Shown: in pieces, positions 1 to 7,802 of the stretch
How positions within the stretch are numbered: position 1 is the first letter of the stretch
Layout: each line of letters begins with the position of its first letter
DNA from: Bradyrhizobium sp. 138
GTDB taxonomy: Bacteria; Pseudomonadota; Alphaproteobacteria; Rhizobiales; Xanthobacteraceae
Assembly: GCF_023074075.1 (NCBI RefSeq)
Contig: NZ_JADPKT010000016.1
Span: 124,001 to 188,000, forward strand
Direction: 5' to 3'
DNA length: 64,000 bases
Program-made: the position numbers and the translations under genes
Notes under the pieces: generated by a model
Seen by the model: only the letters and a program-made list of their open reading frames with translations
What the model was told of the DNA's origin: nothing
The model's database searches: none

Positions 1-777
1 GCCAAACAGCAGATTGGCGCCCGGCTTCCCCTTCAGCAGCAGGTGGAGCGCCCAGGCCTGATAGACTTGGTTCGTATGCGTGTGCCGCACCAGCTTTGGC
101 GTGCCCGTGGTGCCGCCGGTGTGGAAATAGGCGGCGATCTCGCCGCCAAGGATCTTGCGTCCGCTGACGAGCCGGTCGGACGGCTGCTGCTTGATCAGGT
201 CGTTGAAGGCAAAGATGCCCTTGGCGGGATCGCCGCCGCCGAACACCTGCACGATCGCCTTGAGGTGCTTGAGCTGCGGGCGGATCTGCTCGACCTTCTG
301 CCAGATGTCGGTGCCGGGCATCGGCCCGAGCGCCACCAGGATTTTCGTCTGCGCGGCCTCCAGTATCTCGGCGATCTGATACGGCTCGAGCAGTGGATTG
401 ACGGGATTGGCGATGCCCGCGGCCTCGGCGCCGAACAGCGTCACGAACGCATCGGGGACCAGCGGCAGCATGAAGCTGATGACGTCGCCCTTCTCCGCGC
501 CCAGCGCGTGAAACATGTTGGCGGCCTGCGTGACGCGCGCGACGAAGTCCCGGTAGGTCACCACCAGCGGCGTGTCGGCGGGATCGGCGTTTTGCAGAAA
601 CTGGATCGCCGCGCCGTCGGGATTGCGCGCCGCCCCGAGCCTGATCGCGTCATAGGTGCTCTCGGCCGCGATGCGGTCGGGATAAGGGACCTGCTCGAAG
701 GCCCGGACTTCCGCGTCCGTCGCCAGTTCCGGATAGTCGTTGCCGATAAACCGATCGAGCGCGTGGATACCCGCCAT
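1..777 (-). CDS. AMP-binding acyl-CoA synthetase, N-terminal part (cut by window edge)
   Basis: Partial gene: 259 codons from the ATG at 777 run off the left edge without a stop. The translation carries the adenylate-forming P-loop FHTGGTTGTPKLVRHTH at about residues 216-232 and the upstream motif LPLVPDAFVTLFGAEAAGIANP, typical of acyl-CoA synthetases that activate a carboxylic acid with ATP and CoA. The catalytic C-terminal lid lies outside the window, so the substrate (fatty, aryl or other acid) cannot be given. The gene is downstream of the nucleotidyltransferase module on the same strand but separated from it by 172 bases, so it probably has its own promoter. Family call is firm, specificity unknown. 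Confidence 0.85.
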   Translation of the reverse strand, partial: MAGIHALDRFIGNDYPELATDAEVRAFEQVPYPDRIAAESTYDAIRLGAARNPDGAAIQFLQNADPADTPLVVTYRDFVARVTQAANMFHALGAEKGDVISFMLPLVPDAFVTLFGAEAAGIANPVNPLLEPYQIAEILEAAQTKILVALGPMPGTDIWQKVEQIRPQLKHLKAIVQVFGGGDPAKGIFAFNDLIKQQPSDRLVSGRKILGGEIAAYFHTGGTTGTPKLVRHTHTNQVYQAWALHLLLKGKPGANLLFG

Positions 778-949
778 GGAATTCCATCCTCCCTCAGATG
801 CATGTCCCCGCCCCTGTCTTTTGACATTTTGCTGCGGCGAGGCTTCGGCCGATGGTCGGCCGAGCCGGCAGAATGATGGATGATTTGGCGTTCGTCCATG
901 GCCGATGCAATCAGCCACACGCTGCGATCCGTCGTTACCCCTCAAGACG

Positions 950-1771
950 TTACGGGCGGTCGGGCGTCCAGCCCACCGCGTTGAAATCGGCCGGAGCCGG
1001 CATCACTTCCGGCTCGGCAGTAGCCTTGCGCAGGACTGCCTTCAGAGGGTCCGAAACTGCAACCTCGATCGGGACGTTCGTCTTGCTGACAGCAAGTATC
1101 CCGATCAGTTCTGGCGGCGCGGCCATCACGTAGCGGTCCGCAGCTTCGATCAGCCGAAGCACCTCCTCGCGAATGAAAGCCGCCGACCATGCCGATGGCA
1201 GGCCCCTAACGGCAGTAAATTCCTCGGCCGGAATCGACAACGCATGCCGACGGATTTCTTCGATAGTCCGGTGCGGAGAGAAATTGGGCGGCTTGCCCGC
1301 CGCAGCAAGCACGAGCGGCCCGAGCGGACAATAGTCGCGGCCGATGGCCACGAGATCGGCGATGTCGCGCGCCTTCGAACGACCTGCGGCAGCTAGCACC
1401 TTGTTGACGGCAAGATCGGCCTGATGAAGACGGGCACCCCATTCCTCATCTCGAATGAGCGGAAAGAAACGGAGCTTCGTCTCGGCGAACCATTGGATGA
1501 TCGTCGACTCGCCATCGCGCGAAACGGTCGCATCGACGCAGCCATAGACGATGAAGTCCCGATGCGCCTTGAAGCCGGCTGCATCGAGGGCGGCCAGATC
1601 GGCCTTTGCGGTCTCGGTCACCTCCTCATCGGTGTCATGGAAAATGTCGATGTCGTCGGATCGCCTTTGCCAATCCTTATTGAGCATCAAGCCGCCTGCA
1701 AGATAGCTGCTCTTCGAGCGGTTCTTGGCCAGAAGCCGCAGAATGTCGCTCTGTAGCTTGCTTAGAGCCAT
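950..1771 (-). CDS. Nucleotidyltransferase-fold protein, AbiEii/toxin-like
   Basis: 273 residues. The N-terminal segment has the minimal nucleotidyltransferase signature: a Gly-Gly pair at residues 26-27, then R37-S-D-D40-I-D42, where the DxD pair would bind metal, and a later KARDIADLVAIGRDY stretch typical of AbiEii/DUF1814-type proteins. The ATG at 1771 is preferred over upstream starts because it lies one base after the stop of the preceding gene, which implies translational coupling. AbiEii proteins are toxins of type IV toxin-antitoxin and abortive-infection systems; here the partner is not a canonical AbiEi, so a toxin role is inference. Alternative: a housekeeping nucleotidyltransferase of unknown substrate. 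Confidence 0.65.
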   Translation of the reverse strand: MALSKLQSDILRLLAKNRSKSSYLAGGLMLNKDWQRRSDDIDIFHDTDEEVTETAKADLAALDAAGFKAHRDFIVYGCVDATVSRDGESTIIQWFAETKLRFFPLIRDEEWGARLHQADLAVNKVLAAAGRSKARDIADLVAIGRDYCPLGPLVLAAAGKPPNFSPHRTIEEIRRHALSIPAEEFTAVRGLPSAWSAAFIREEVLRLIEAADRYVMAAPPELIGILAVSKTNVPIEVAVSDPLKAVLRKATAEPEVMPAPADFNAVGWTPDRP

Positions 1772-1772
1772 C

Positions 1773-2117
1773 TTAGTCCTCGCACGCGCTGACCCGATCG
1801 AGCATCTTCCTGCCCATCGCAAATGCCTTTGCATCGCCGCGATCGATCATGGCGCGGGCGGCGACCGCGGCACGTGACCGGAGATCGGGAAGCCGATCGA
1901 GATCGACGTTATCCAGTATGCGCGGTCCGTAGAGACGGAGTGCATCGTCGAGGAGTGACTGGAGCTCTTTGGTCCGGCGATATTCCGCCCGTATGCGCGA
2001 GGCCACCGCCAGAACTTCGTTGCGAGCCGCCGGCGGAATCAGCACTTCGACGCGCACCAGATCTGCCGCACCGCCTTCGCTTCGGTATTTCCTGACGCGT
2101 TTATTCGCTGACACCAC
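1773..2117 (-). CDS. Small basic partner protein of the nucleotidyltransferase (antitoxin-like)
   Basis: 114 residues, starting at one of two consecutive GTG codons (2117 or 2114) behind an AAGGAG ribosome site. The N-terminus is basic, followed by a short strand-like stretch (LVRVEVLIPPAARNEV) and a long charged helix, compatible with a small DNA-binding protein. It is the first gene of a two-gene operon; its TAA is one base from the start of the nucleotidyltransferase. Two direct repeats at 2153-2188, just upstream, could be its operator. I do not recognise the family; antitoxin/autorepressor is inferred from gene order and size only. Confidence 0.6.
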   Translation of the reverse strand: MVSANKRVRKYRSEGGAADLVRVEVLIPPAARNEVLAVASRIRAEYRRTKELQSLLDDALRLYGPRILDNVDLDRLPDLRSRAAVAARAMIDRGDAKAFAMGRKMLDRVSACED

Positions 2118-2152
2118 GTCGGCCTTGCTCCTTCGTACAGGATCCTATCACG

Positions 2153-2188
2153 CGTATCCCGGTTACGCAACACCGTATCCCGGTTACG
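2153..2188. promoter_or_regulatory. Two direct repeats CGTATCCCGGTTACG, probable operator
   Basis: The 15-base sequence CGTATCCCGGTTACG occurs at 2153-2167 and again, identical, at 2174-2188, a 21-base (two helical turns) offset. Each copy is itself dyad-like (CGTA-N7-TACG). They lie between the divergent nucleotidyltransferase module and the SecD-like gene, 36-71 bases upstream of the module's GTG, a typical place for an autorepressor site. Binding protein is inferred. Confidence 0.5.
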
Positions 2189-2298
2189 ATCGCAAGCATC
2201 TGAAAACACTTCATTTTATGAGAAAAATCCGAGCAATGAACCTCCGCGACCGATCGCGGGACCAAGAATTGCCCTGGCCGCGAAACGCGAGAAAGTCC

Positions 2299-3363
2299 AT
2301 GATCACGCCTCTGCGGAACCGCATCAACCGGCTGATCGCTGCGTTCGCCATCGCAACCACGGTGGCCCTGCCCTCCGCCGCGCGCGCCGCGGACAGCCAG
2401 TTCGACAAGGTGCGCGCGAAGGTCGCGGTTTTCATCACCGACAAGATGGAGAAGCTGGGCGGATCGCGCATCATCTACAAGGTGGACAGCGACGCCTTGC
2501 GGGAGGCGCTCACCACGGATCTGCGCGACGACGTCTACAAGACACTGCGTGAGGGCCGGATCGCCTTCTCCGGCCTTGCCATCCGTGACGGCGGCGTCGA
2601 ATTGAAGATCGCGGACGCCAAGGGCCGAGGCCTGCTCACGCGCAAGCTCGCCTCGGCGGCAGAGGGATTGCCTACGCATGCGCTCACCGTGACCGACGCC
2701 GGAGACGGGCTGATCAGGCTCGCGCCGACCGATGCCGCATCCGCTGCACGGCTACGCGATCTCGTCGAAGATTCCATCGCCATGATCGAGCAGCGCCTCA
2801 AGGACGCCGGCGTCACACTGGCCAGCGTCCAGCCTGAGGGAACGGACCGCATCCGCATCTTCCTGCCAGAGCGTATCACCGCGATCTTCGCCAAGAAGGT
2901 CAAGGTCAGCTTCCGCCTGATCGATGTCACGATGTCGGCGGAGCAGGCGCAATCCGGCACGCCTCCTTCGGGCGCGGAAATCATGTTCGGCTTCAAGGAC
3001 AAGCTCCCCTATCTCGTCAAGGCTAGCGCGCTCGACGGCGACGACATCAGCTACGCGGGACCGGGATTTACGAGCGACACGAAGGAGCCGATCGCCTCGT
3101 TCCGATTCAACGGCCGCGGTACGCGGCGCTTCGCCCACATCACCGCAGAGAACGTTGGAATGCCCTTCGCCATCGCGCTCGACGACAAGGTGATCTCCTC
3201 CCCCGTGATCCGCGAGCCCATCACCGGCGGCTCCGTCCAGATTTCCGGCAACTTCACCCTGGATGAGGCCAACAGCGTTGCCATGCTGCTGCGCGCCGGG
3301 TCGCTGCCCGGTCGTCTTGGCCTTGTCGAGCAGCAGGTCGTCCAACCCGCCGCCAAGCCATAA
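2299..3363 (+). CDS. SecD-like periplasmic domain protein without membrane channel
   Basis: 354 residues. The chosen ATG gives a classic signal peptide (basic start, hydrophobic core, cleavage near PSAARA|AD at about residue 30). The C-terminal 110 residues match the periplasmic P1/head region of SecD: a stretch like FRFNGRGTRRFAHITAENVG, then ALDDKVISSPVIREPI, ISGNFTLDEANSVAMLLRAG and a closing LPGRLGLVEQ. In SecD this is followed at once by transmembrane helices 2-6; here the protein stops. SecD with SecF pulls translocated proteins out of the Sec channel. A soluble SecD head cannot do so alone, so its job is unknown. It stands alone, divergent from the nucleotidyltransferase module. Confidence 0.8.
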   Translation: MITPLRNRINRLIAAFAIATTVALPSAARAADSQFDKVRAKVAVFITDKMEKLGGSRIIYKVDSDALREALTTDLRDDVYKTLREGRIAFSGLAIRDGGVELKIADAKGRGLLTRKLASAAEGLPTHALTVTDAGDGLIRLAPTDAASAARLRDLVEDSIAMIEQRLKDAGVTLASVQPEGTDRIRIFLPERITAIFAKKVKVSFRLIDVTMSAEQAQSGTPPSGAEIMFGFKDKLPYLVKASALDGDDISYAGPGFTSDTKEPIASFRFNGRGTRRFAHITAENVGMPFAIALDDKVISSPVIREPITGGSVQISGNFTLDEANSVAMLLRAGSLPGRLGLVEQQVVQPAAKP

Positions 3364-3613
3364 AGCGAAGGTCGTCCAACGCCCCCCGCCTCGGCGCCCA
3401 GCCCCTCGCGACGCCGTAGGCCGCCCCGAATCACGGCCGCATCGCAGCCAGACGCGCAACCAACGGGCAATTGCCGAAGCGCCCGATCGGGCTAAAATTT
3501 GCCTCTTGCGACATGGCGGCCGAAGGCTTCATTTCAGCCGGCCGTCATGCGATTTTGGCTATACGTGTCGAGCATACCGACCAGGACTGAAGGCCTTACG
3601 CGGGGTTAGTACA

Positions 3614-4420
3614 ATGCCGTCCGGCAGCGCAGACATTTCCTCGATCCTCGACCGCATTCTCGATGCGGCAACGGATAATCTCAGGATCGCGAAGATCCTG
3701 GTCCAGATGGGCCTCGATCCCAACAACGTCACCTATGATGCGATCTTCAATCGGCTGCTGGAGATCTTCATCCACAACATCACGTTCGCCAATCTGTTCG
3801 CCGCCGTCGGCGCCGGCTTCTTCGTCGCCACCCTCCTGATGCGGACGATGGTGCCCCTGCGCGTCGCCAACATGGTCGGCTGCGCGTTCTTTGCCGTCTT
3901 CGGCGCGCTCACCGCCAACGTCGCGACGTTCCTGCTCTATCTGCTGCTGCTTCCGATCAACGCGCTGCGGCTGCGGCAGATGCTCAAGCTGGTCAAGAAG
4001 GCGCGCCATGCGGCCGAAGGCGACATGTCGATCGAATGGCTCAAGCCGTTCATGACCGAGCGCAGATATCGCCGCGGCGACACGCTGTTCAAGCTGGGCG
4101 ACCAGGCCAACGAGATGCTCCTCACCGTAACGGGCAAGTTCCTGGTCAAGGAGATCAATGTCGAGATCGGGCCGGGCGCACTGATGGGCGAGCTTGGCTT
4201 CCTGACGCCGGACAACCGCCGCACCGGAACGATCGAATGCATCGAGGACGGCCAGGTGCTGACCATCACCTATGACCGGCTGCTCGAGATCTACTTCCAG
4301 GATCCCCAGTTCGGCTACTACTTCCTGGTGCTGACCAGCCAGCGCCTGCTGCAGAACATCGACCGCCTGCAAAAGCAGCTCGCCAGCGAGCGAGCGGCGA
4401 CGACGAACAGGATCGCGTGA
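3614..4420 (+). CDS. Membrane protein with cyclic-nucleotide-binding domain
   Basis: 268 residues. Hydrophobic segments at about residues 57-77 and 82-118 predict two or three membrane helices; residues 145-245 form a Crp-like beta-barrel (RYRRGDTLFKLGDQANEM, then GPGALMGELGFLTPDNRRTGT), the usual cNMP-binding signature. The canonical phosphate-binding RxA motif is only loosely kept (RRTGT), so ligand binding is uncertain. A C-terminal amphipathic helix may be a coiled coil. The ATG at 3614 is chosen because upstream in-frame sequence overlaps the 3' end of the SecD-like gene and looks non-coding. Function unknown; a membrane-anchored second-messenger sensor is likely. Confidence 0.75.
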   Translation: MPSGSADISSILDRILDAATDNLRIAKILVQMGLDPNNVTYDAIFNRLLEIFIHNITFANLFAAVGAGFFVATLLMRTMVPLRVANMVGCAFFAVFGALTANVATFLLYLLLLPINALRLRQMLKLVKKARHAAEGDMSIEWLKPFMTERRYRRGDTLFKLGDQANEMLLTVTGKFLVKEINVEIGPGALMGELGFLTPDNRRTGTIECIEDGQVLTITYDRLLEIYFQDPQFGYYFLVLTSQRLLQNIDRLQKQLASERAATTNRIA

Positions 4421-4510
4421 CCGTAGGCGGTCCACGTAACGCCGCATATGACGACGCGTGTGGAGAGAACGTGCCCAGCTCTCGTGCCCCCTAGAGCGAC
4501 TGCGCCGTGG

Positions 4511-4560
4511 GTCCCGGCTCTGCGCAGCAACGCAAAGAGGCGTTGCTGCGCGTCCGGGAC
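4511..4560. repeat. Long imperfect palindrome in the murI leader
   Basis: Bases 4522-4533 (GCGCAGCAACGC) pair perfectly with 4540-4551 around a six-base loop, and the outer arms GTCCCGG (4511-4517) and CCGGGAC (4554-4560) extend the hairpin across a small internal bulge. No T-run follows. It looks like one of the palindromic intergenic repeats of Bradyrhizobium rather than a terminator. Confidence 0.6.
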
Positions 4561-4648
4561 AGACGTCGGCTCTCCGGGTCTTTGCGGGGCTCCGCCGCAA
4601 AATCGCCCTAAAAACCGAATGGTAACCATGGCGGGCTAGGGTAATTTT

Positions 4649-5446
4649 GTGACCAATTCTCCGACCATCCTGGTGTTCGATTCCGGCCTTGGCGGGCTCA
4701 CGGTGCTCCGTGAGGTCGTGGCAGCGCGCCCGGATGCGCATTACGTCTACGTCGCCGACGACGCCTTTTTCCCCTACGGCCACCACAGCGAGGACGAGAT
4801 CATCGCCCGCGTCGTGCCGCTGATGGGTGAATTGATCGGCACGCATGACCCTGACCTCGTCGTCATCGCCTGCAACACGGCATCCACCCTGGTCCTGTCG
4901 CACCTGCGCGCCGCTTATTCCGTGCCCTTTGTCGGCACCGTGCCAGCGATCAAGCCGGCCTGCGCGCAGTCGAGGACCCGCCGCGTCTCGGTGCTCGGCA
5001 CCAAGGGCACGGTGAAGCGGGAATATACCAAAGCCCTGATCCGCGACTTTGCGCAGGGCTGCGAAGTGACGCTGGTCGGCTCGCCCGAGCTCGCCTCGCT
5101 GGCTGAAGCCGAGCTCGGCGGAGCTCCGATCAGCGACGAGGCGATCCGCGCCGAACTCACCCCCTGCTTCGTCGGCGATGCCGAGGACGCCGGCACGCGC
5201 ACCGACACCGTCGTGCTCGCCTGCACCCATTATCCGCTGCTGCTCGATCGGCTGAAGCGGCTGGCACCCTGGCCGGTCGACTGGATCGACCCCGCGCCCG
5301 CGATCGCGCGCCGCGTCTCGGATCTGCTTGGCCCGCGGATCGGCGGCATCGCGCAAGACCGCGCCGAGATGATCTTCACCTCGAACCGCATGCATGGCCT
5401 CTCGACCATGCTGATGCCGTTCTTCGGCGGTCGCGCCCTGGCCTGA
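4649..5446 (+). CDS. murI: Glutamate racemase
   Basis: 265 residues, GTG start. MurI interconverts L- and D-glutamate in the cytoplasm to supply D-Glu for peptidoglycan. The signature DSGLGGLTVLRE (D11, S12) and both catalytic cysteines are present: IACNTAST with Cys75 and LACTHYPLL with Cys192 followed by His194. Length is normal for the family. The preceding gene ends 228 bases upstream and a palindromic repeat fills the gap, so murI probably has its own promoter. The GTG is the only start that keeps the N-terminal DSGLGG motif at its usual distance. Confidence 0.96.
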   Translation: MTNSPTILVFDSGLGGLTVLREVVAARPDAHYVYVADDAFFPYGHHSEDEIIARVVPLMGELIGTHDPDLVVIACNTASTLVLSHLRAAYSVPFVGTVPAIKPACAQSRTRRVSVLGTKGTVKREYTKALIRDFAQGCEVTLVGSPELASLAEAELGGAPISDEAIRAELTPCFVGDAEDAGTRTDTVVLACTHYPLLLDRLKRLAPWPVDWIDPAPAIARRVSDLLGPRIGGIAQDRAEMIFTSNRMHGLSTMLMPFFGGRALA

Positions 5447-5508
5447 CTTTGCGGGGCGACGGCGCGCTGCTAGGTTTTGCCGTCGTCACCTAGTCGCAGG
5501 CCTTTTCC

Positions 5509-6282
5509 ATGTCGGTCCCGACCACGCCGCTCAACCGTCTCCGCCAGCTTTGGCGCGAAGGCCGTCCCGCCTTCGGCGCCATCGCGACCATCCCGAGCGT
5601 GCAGACCGTGCAGATCATGGCGCGCTCGCTCGACTGGATCATCGTCGACCTCGAGCATGGACCGATCGGGCTCACCGAAGCGCATGCGATGATCGCGGCG
5701 ACGACGGGCACGCCGTGCACGCCCCTGGTGCGGATCGCGGCGAACGAGCCCTGGCTTGCGAAAGCCCCGATGGACATCGGAGCCTTCGGCATCAACTTTC
5801 CGATGATCACCAACCGCGCGGATGCAGAGAAGGCGGTGCGCAGCGTGCGCTACCCGCCGCGCGGCGATCGGCTCTGGGGTCCGTTCCATGCGCCGTTCCG
5901 CTGGGGCCAGTCGATGCCGGACTACATGGCGAACGCCGACGACGAGATGATCTGCATGATCACCATCGAGCATGTCGACGCCGTCAACCGCATCGACGAG
6001 ATCATGGCGACACCCGGCATCGACGTCGCGGTGATCGGCCCCGGCGACCTCGCGACGTCCATCAACAAGCGCGGCCGGATGGACGATCCGGAATTGCTGG
6101 AGCTGGTTGCCCGCGCCGAGGCCGGCATCCTCAGAAGGGGCGTGCCGATCGGCGGCGTGGCGCGCACCGCCGACCAGGCCAACGCCCTCGTCGACCGCGG
6201 CTACCGCGCGATCGCGCTCGGCTTCGACTGGTCGCTATTCCAGCGCGGCATCATGGCGGCGTTCGAGGGGATCAGGCGCTGA
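5509..6282 (+). CDS. HpcH/HpaI-family aldolase
   Basis: 257 residues of the class II pyruvate-dependent aldolase family (4-hydroxy-2-oxoheptanedioate aldolase / 2-keto-3-deoxy-glucarate aldolase). Visible marks are VDLEHGP near residue 48, the metal-ligand region ITIEHVDAV near 150, GPGDLATSI near 176 and the C-terminal GVARTADQANALVDRGYRA segment. These enzymes cleave 2-oxo acids to pyruvate and an aldehyde using a divalent metal. It sits 62 bases after murI on the same strand. No neighbouring catabolic genes reveal the substrate, so only the family is assigned. Confidence 0.88.
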   Translation: MSVPTTPLNRLRQLWREGRPAFGAIATIPSVQTVQIMARSLDWIIVDLEHGPIGLTEAHAMIAATTGTPCTPLVRIAANEPWLAKAPMDIGAFGINFPMITNRADAEKAVRSVRYPPRGDRLWGPFHAPFRWGQSMPDYMANADDEMICMITIEHVDAVNRIDEIMATPGIDVAVIGPGDLATSINKRGRMDDPELLELVARAEAGILRRGVPIGGVARTADQANALVDRGYRAIALGFDWSLFQRGIMAAFEGIRR

Positions 6283-6345
6283 CAAGCCGATTGCCATCTT
6301 GCCGGGAATTGGCGCACTGCTAGGGTCGTTCCGGGAGGAAAAACC

Positions 6346-6729
6346 ATGCTCAAAAAGACTTTGCTCGCTCTGTCCTTTGCAGGCCTTGCCTTTGCGGCCT
6401 TCGCCCAACAGCCCGGCATCAAGCGCACCCCGCTTCAGAAGGTCGAGTTCCCGGATGGCTACAACACCATCACCGCCATCGCGGAAGTCCCGGCGGGCGG
6501 CGCGGCCGGACGCCATACCCATCCCGGAATTGAGACGGGCTACGTCCTGGAAGGCGAGCTCACTCTTCTGATCGACGGGCAGCCGGACAAAACCCTGAAA
6601 GCCGGTGATTCCTACCAGATTCCCGCAGGCGTCGTGCACGACGCCAAGGCTCATGGCGACAAGGCCATGAAAGTGCTTGGGATTTACGTCGTCGACAAGA
6701 CTAAGCCGCTGGCCTCGCCGGCGCCCTGA
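6346..6729 (+). CDS. Exported small cupin protein
   Basis: 127 residues. Residues 1-20 form a signal peptide (MLKKTLLALSFAGLAFAAFA, then QQ). The rest is one cupin barrel with motif 1 GRHTHPGIETGYVLEGEL (two His and a Glu as metal ligands) and motif 2 around YQIPAGVVHDAK with the third His. A GGGAGG ribosome site precedes the ATG. It follows the aldolase by 63 bases and may be co-transcribed. Single-domain periplasmic cupins of this sort are widespread in Bradyrhizobium; their substrate is not known. Confidence 0.8.
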   Translation: MLKKTLLALSFAGLAFAAFAQQPGIKRTPLQKVEFPDGYNTITAIAEVPAGGAAGRHTHPGIETGYVLEGELTLLIDGQPDKTLKAGDSYQIPAGVVHDAKAHGDKAMKVLGIYVVDKTKPLASPAP

Positions 6730-6834
6730 TGCGGCGAACCGACCGGCCCCAAGCGGGTTGGTTCATGCTAGAGCGATCGGGCGAGCGCCGCTCGCTGCAC
6801 ATATTTTAATCTTTGATCCGGAACCGAAAGACCA

Positions 6835-7602
6835 ATGCGCGGGACGCCCAAGACCATCTCGCTGCGGCGCCGTTTGATTTGCGACCTCATGCACGCCTCG
6901 ATGGGCGTGCCATTCGTTTCGCTATCCCGTTCGCTCAACATCCGCCCTGTGCTGGAGGCCCGCACAGGCGCAACCGCGCCTGCCGGCTGGGCCGCGATGT
7001 TCGTCAAAGCCTTTGCCCTGGTGGCGAGGGACGAGCCGATCCTGCGCACCGTCTATGCCAAATGGCCTTGGCCGACCCTTTATGAGCTGCCCAAGAGCGT
7101 GGCGCTGGTGGCGATCGCGCGGGTCGACGATGGCGAGGAATGCGTGATCCCGCAGCGAATCGCGGCCCCCGACGCCATGGCGCTGACGGCCGTCGATGCC
7201 GAAATCCGGCGCGCCAAGACGGCACCGGTCGAGGATGTCCCCATGTTCCGCAAGATCATGCGGGCGACCCGTCTGCCACTGCCGCTGCGGCGCTTGTCTT
7301 GGGCGATCGGCCTGAATTTCGGCCGACAGCGCGGCAATTGGTTCGGCAGCTTCGCGGTAAGCTCGGTGGCCGCCTATGGCGGCGGCGAGCTCCACCCCAT
7401 CACGCCAGGCCCCTTCATCGTCAGCTATGGGACGGTCGAGGCGGACCAGACCATTCATGTCGTGATCCGCTGGGACCATCGGGTGACGGATGCCGCCCCG
7501 ATCGCCCGGGTCCTGACCCGGCTGGAACAGGTCCTGAACACTGAAATCGCTGCTGAATTGCGGGCGGCCGGGTCGAAGCCGATACGGGTGGTCGGAACGT
7601 GA
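6835..7602 (+). CDS. Stand-alone acyltransferase resembling 2-oxoacid dehydrogenase E2 catalytic domain
   Basis: 255 residues. The C-terminal third has the chloramphenicol-acetyltransferase/E2 fold signature IVSYGTVEADQTIHVV then RWDHRVTDAAPIARVLTRLE; His and Asp of the DHRxxDG motif are kept but the Gly is Ala. There is no lipoyl domain, no E1/E3-binding domain and no E1 gene nearby, so it is not part of a dehydrogenase complex. The N-terminus (about residues 1-60) is specific. The most likely role is a free acyl-CoA-dependent transferase of unknown substrate. It reads toward rpsD but 200 bases and a promoter separate them. Confidence 0.65.
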   Translation: MRGTPKTISLRRRLICDLMHASMGVPFVSLSRSLNIRPVLEARTGATAPAGWAAMFVKAFALVARDEPILRTVYAKWPWPTLYELPKSVALVAIARVDDGEECVIPQRIAAPDAMALTAVDAEIRRAKTAPVEDVPMFRKIMRATRLPLPLRRLSWAIGLNFGRQRGNWFGSFAVSSVAAYGGGELHPITPGPFIVSYGTVEADQTIHVVIRWDHRVTDAAPIARVLTRLEQVLNTEIAAELRAAGSKPIRVVGT

Positions 7603-7619
7603 TTCCGGGGCCATTCGCA

Positions 7620-7648
7620 TTGACAGCGAACCCCAAACTCCCCTAAAA
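7620..7648 (+). promoter_or_regulatory. Probable sigma-70 promoter of rpsD
   Basis: TTGACA at 7620-7625, a 17-base spacer and CTAAAA at 7643-7648. It lies about 150 bases before rpsD, leaving a long leader that contains a strong hairpin at 7659-7680. Confidence 0.5.
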
Positions 7649-7658
7649 GCCGCCTGCT

Positions 7659-7680
7659 CGCGGGCCGATTTCGGCCCGCG
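7659..7680 (+). promoter_or_regulatory. Hairpin in the rpsD leader
   Basis: CGCGGGCCG (7659-7667) pairs perfectly with CGGCCCGCG (7672-7680) around a four-base loop. There is no T-run, so it is not a standard terminator. Its place at the start of the predicted rpsD transcript allows a leader role, but a remnant terminator of the upstream gene is also possible. Confidence 0.4.
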
Positions 7681-7802
7681 AAGCGTTTCGCGACCCGTGG
7701 TCCACTCCCTTAAGCTTTGGGGATCGGACCTGTCGGTGCCGGGATCTATCCCGTCACACAGGAGGGCGCGTTTCCTCAAACCAGGCAACCGAAGAGGACG
7801 CG

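Noticed and set aside
43..876. 277-codon plus-strand open frame at the left edge
   Set aside because: It is antisense to the AMP-binding acyl-CoA synthetase, whose translation is clearly conserved; high GC produces long shadow frames.
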